Shown here piece by piece: positions 62,297-64,000 of a DNA stretch of 64,000 nt; the first letter of the stretch is position 1, and each line of letters starts with the position of its first letter. The notes under the pieces are model-generated. The model was not told the DNA's origin. It was given only the letters and a program-made list of their open reading frames with translations, and did not search any database. Origin of the DNA: Betaproteobacteria bacterium (GTDB lineage Bacteria > Pseudomonadota > Gammaproteobacteria > Burkholderiales > Casimicrobiaceae); the NCBI GenBank assembly GCA_016861105.1, contig BOKS01000014.1, forward strand, positions 1 to 64,000, in the 5' to 3' direction. A program made the translations under genes and the position numbers.

Positions 62297-63001
62297 ATGA
62301 AGAGCCGCTTCCGGATCGCGCCGTCGCTGCTGTCGGCCGACTTCGCGCGCCTCGGCGACGAGGTGCGCGACGTCGTCGCGGCCGGCGCGGACCTCGTGCA
62401 CTTCGACGTGATGGACAACCATTACGTTCCCAACCTCACCGTCGGGCCGCTGGTGTGCGAGGCGATCCGCCCGCACGCCGGCGTGCCGATCGACGTGCAC
62501 CTGATGGTGGAGCCGGTGGACCGCATCGTCCCCGACTTCGCGAAGGCGGGCGCGACCTACGTGAGCTTCCACCCGGAGGCGTCGGCGCACGTGGACCGCA
62601 CGATCGCGCTGATCCGCGACTGCGGGTGCCGGCCGGGGCTCGTGCTCAATCCCGCGACGCCGCTCGCGGTGCTCGACTGGACGCTCGACAAGCTGGATCT
62701 GGTGCTGCTGATGAGCGTGAATCCCGGCTTCGGCGGCCAGGCGTTCATCCCGCACACGCTCGACAAGCTGCGGCTGGTGCGCAGGATGATCGACGGCGCG
62801 CAGGCGCGCCACGGGCGCGAGATCCTGCTCGAGGTCGACGGCGGCGTGAAGGTCGACAACATCGCGCAGATCGCGGCGGCGGGCGCCGACACGTTCGTCG
62901 CGGGCAGCGCGATCTTCGGGACCCGCGACTACGCGGCCACGATCGCGCGCATGCGCGCCGAACTGGCGCGCGTGCGCCCCGGCGCGGAGCCGGGCGGGTG
63001 A
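62297..63001 (+). CDS. rpe: Ribulose-phosphate 3-epimerase
   Basis: Rpe interconverts ribulose 5-phosphate and xylulose 5-phosphate in the pentose phosphate and Calvin pathways. The 234-residue TIM barrel has the conserved [14 protein letters not shown] at the N-terminus, [18 protein letters not shown] with metal ligands, [22 protein letters not shown] and [11 protein letters not shown]. The ATG at 62297 (preceded by tatagaacg) gives the normal N-terminus. The stop overlaps the gph GTG, in the conserved order rpe-gph-trpE. Confidence 0.97.
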   Translation: MKSRFRIAPSLLSADFARLGDEVRDVVAAGADLVHFDVMDNHYVPNLTVGPLVCEAIRPHAGVPIDVHLMVEPVDRIVPDFAKAGATYVSFHPEASAHVDRTIALIRDCGCRPGLVLNPATPLAVLDWTLDKLDLVLLMSVNPGFGGQAFIPHTLDKLRLVRRMIDGAQARHGREILLEVDGGVKVDNIAQIAAAGADTFVAGSAIFGTRDYAATIARMRAELARVRPGAEPGG

Positions 63002-63768
63002 CGCGGGAGCCGACGGGCCGCGACGCGCGCAGCGCGGAGGGTGGTCCCGGCAGCGGCACCGTCCCGTCCGCGGGCGCGCGGTTCGCCGTGCGCGCCGTCG
63101 CGTTCGACCTCGACGGCACGCTGCTCGACACCGTCCGCGACCTCGCCGCCGCGGTCAACGCCCTGCTCGGCGAATCGGGGCTGGCGCCGCTGCCGGTGGC
63201 GACGGTCCGCGACCTGGTCGGCAAGGGCATGGCGAACCTGGTGTCGCGCGCGCTCGCGGCGCGCGGGCGCGCGCCGCCGCAAGGCGACGAGCTCGCGGGC
63301 CTGCTCGCGCGCTACCAGGTGCTCTACGCGCAGCGGCTGGGCGCGCAGACGACCGTCTTCCCCGGCGTGGCCGAAGGGCTCGCGCGCCTCCACGCCGCCG
63401 GCATCCCGCTCGCCGTCGTGACGAACAAGGCGAGCCGCTTCGTCGGGCCGCACCTCGAGGCCGCGGGCCTCGCCGGCTACATCGCGGTGTGCGTCGGCGG
63501 CGACGACGCGGCAGCGAAGAAGCCCGATCCCGCGCCGCTGCAGCTGGCCGCGGCGCGGCTGGACGTCCCGCCTGCGCGGCTGCTTGTCGTCGGCGACTCG
63601 GGCAACGACGCGCTCGCGGCCCGCGCGGCCGGCTGCCCCGTCGTGATCGTGCCCTACGGGTACAACGAGGGCCGCCGCGTCGAGTCGCTGGACGCCGATG
63701 GTATAGTCGCCTCGGTCCGCGAGGTGGCCGACCTGGTGCTGCGCTCGCGCCACGACGTCGCCGCCTGA
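62998..63768 (+). CDS. gph: Phosphoglycolate phosphatase
   Basis: Gph is a HAD phosphatase that removes phosphoglycolate formed by DNA repair or RuBisCO. Motif I is [10 protein letters not shown] near residue 37, motif II is VVTNKASR, motif III lysine is AKKPDP and motif IV is GDSGND. The 256 residues include an unusual 30-residue glycine/arginine-rich lead; the GTG at 62998 overlaps the rpe stop (GTGA). A later start would still leave the whole HAD domain. The order with rpe and trpE is typical of proteobacteria. Confidence 0.94.
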   Translation: MTREPTGRDARSAEGGPGSGTVPSAGARFAVRAVAFDLDGTLLDTVRDLAAAVNALLGESGLAPLPVATVRDLVGKGMANLVSRALAARGRAPPQGDELAGLLARYQVLYAQRLGAQTTVFPGVAEGLARLHAAGIPLAVVTNKASRFVGPHLEAAGLAGYIAVCVGGDDAAAKKPDPAPLQLAAARLDVPPARLLVVGDSGNDALAARAAGCPVVIVPYGYNEGRRVESLDADGIVASVREVADLVLRSRHDVAA

Positions 63769-63927
63769 TGCGACCGCTTCCCTCGGCCGCGCACGTCCCC
63801 GCAGCGTGACATCACCCCGGCGAAACGCTGCGCCACCGCGCCTCGCGCGCCGGCGGTCGTGCCCGCGGGCCGGTCGGCGTCCCGGCGCCGCACCACGCGA
63901 CGCCCCGGCCCGTCGAGGAGACCGCCG

Positions 63928-64000
63928 ATGATCGACGAAAGCGACTACCGCGCGCTCGCGGCGCAGGGCTACAACCGCATCCCGCTGGTGCTGGAGACGC
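63928..64000 (+). CDS. trpE: Anthranilate synthase component I, 5' end
   Basis: Only the first 24 codons are in the window: the product begins MIDESDYRALAAQGYNRIPL, which matches the N-terminus of proteobacterial TrpE (first step of tryptophan synthesis from chorismate). A strong ribosome-binding site, gaggag, is at 63915-63920. The gene runs off the end of the window. The 159-bp gap after gph (63769-63927) holds no clear terminator or leader peptide. Confidence 0.85.
   Translation, partial: MIDESDYRALAAQGYNRIPLVLET

Noticed and set aside
63768..63809. Short 13-codon frame ([13 protein letters not shown]) between gph and trpE as a trp leader peptide
   Set aside because: It has no tryptophan codons and no attenuator-like hairpins follow.

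Overview
The window is about 64 kb of very GC-rich (roughly 70% or more), densely coded chromosomal DNA. Gene content and order point to a betaproteobacterium close to Burkholderiales or Rhodocyclales. The pointers are dapF-DUF484-xerC, porin-glnK-amtB-gshA beside ubiK-yifB, gcvT-gcvH-gcvP behind a tandem glycine riboswitch, dacC-dat-ybeD-lipB-lipA, and apaG/rpe-gph-trpE. No rRNA, tRNA, CRISPR array, prophage or complete insertion sequence was seen. This assignment is inference from gene order and base composition; no search was run.

Layout. 0-4.7 kb: pth, ychF, a lipoprotein, dapF, DUF484 and xerC in one forward run. 5.2-9.2 kb: a secreted DUF1800 protein with an N-terminal FG-GAP-like part, paired with a Tat-type DUF1501 protein. 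9.2-13.9 kb (reverse): DinB-like protein, gshA, and an amtB/glnK/porin operon read from a sigma-54 promoter with an NtrC-like site. 14-17 kb: ubiK, yifB, a methyltransferase and a 274-bp element with terminal inverted repeats. 17.3-23 kb: a signalling and cell-envelope cluster (membrane Ser/Thr kinase, LysM-deacetylase, TPR lipoprotein, LysM-TPR lipoprotein, FHA-containing adenylyl cyclase). 23-28.2 kb: MarR regulator, YqaA-like membrane protein and a giant FAD/Fe-S oxidoreductase. 28-39.4 kb: sensory region with a CHASE hybrid kinase, a hydrolase/DUF2917/diiron-protein operon, an OmpR-type regulator with candidate tandem boxes, a six-domain PAS/GAF hybrid kinase and a large unknown protein.

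39.4-47.4 kb: a DUF255 thioredoxin-like protein, a small cytochrome c, then the glycine riboswitch and the glycine cleavage operon, which carries a GNAT acetyltransferase coupled between gcvT and gcvH. 47.5-55.6 kb: an orphan TfpX/TfpZ-like pilin accessory protein, a DUF4440-like lipoprotein, dacC, a 72-bp-period repeat, dat, flavin reductase, cfa, ybeD, lipB and lipA. Here lipoyl synthesis (lipB/lipA) supplies the cofactor needed by GcvH about 10 kb upstream. 55.6-60.3 kb (reverse): dodecin, then a TonB-dependent receptor/YfiR/hybrid kinase operon. 60.5-64 kb: mltA, a 42-residue membrane microprotein candidate, apaG, rpe, gph and the 5' end of trpE.

The best candidates for undescribed biology are the receptor-YfiR-kinase operon, the diiron/DUF2917/hydrolase operon with the divergent regulator and its decamer boxes, the kinase/cyclase/LysM cluster, the FG-GAP-DUF1800/DUF1501 pair and the GNAT inside the gcv operon. 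None is a proven new system from sequence alone.
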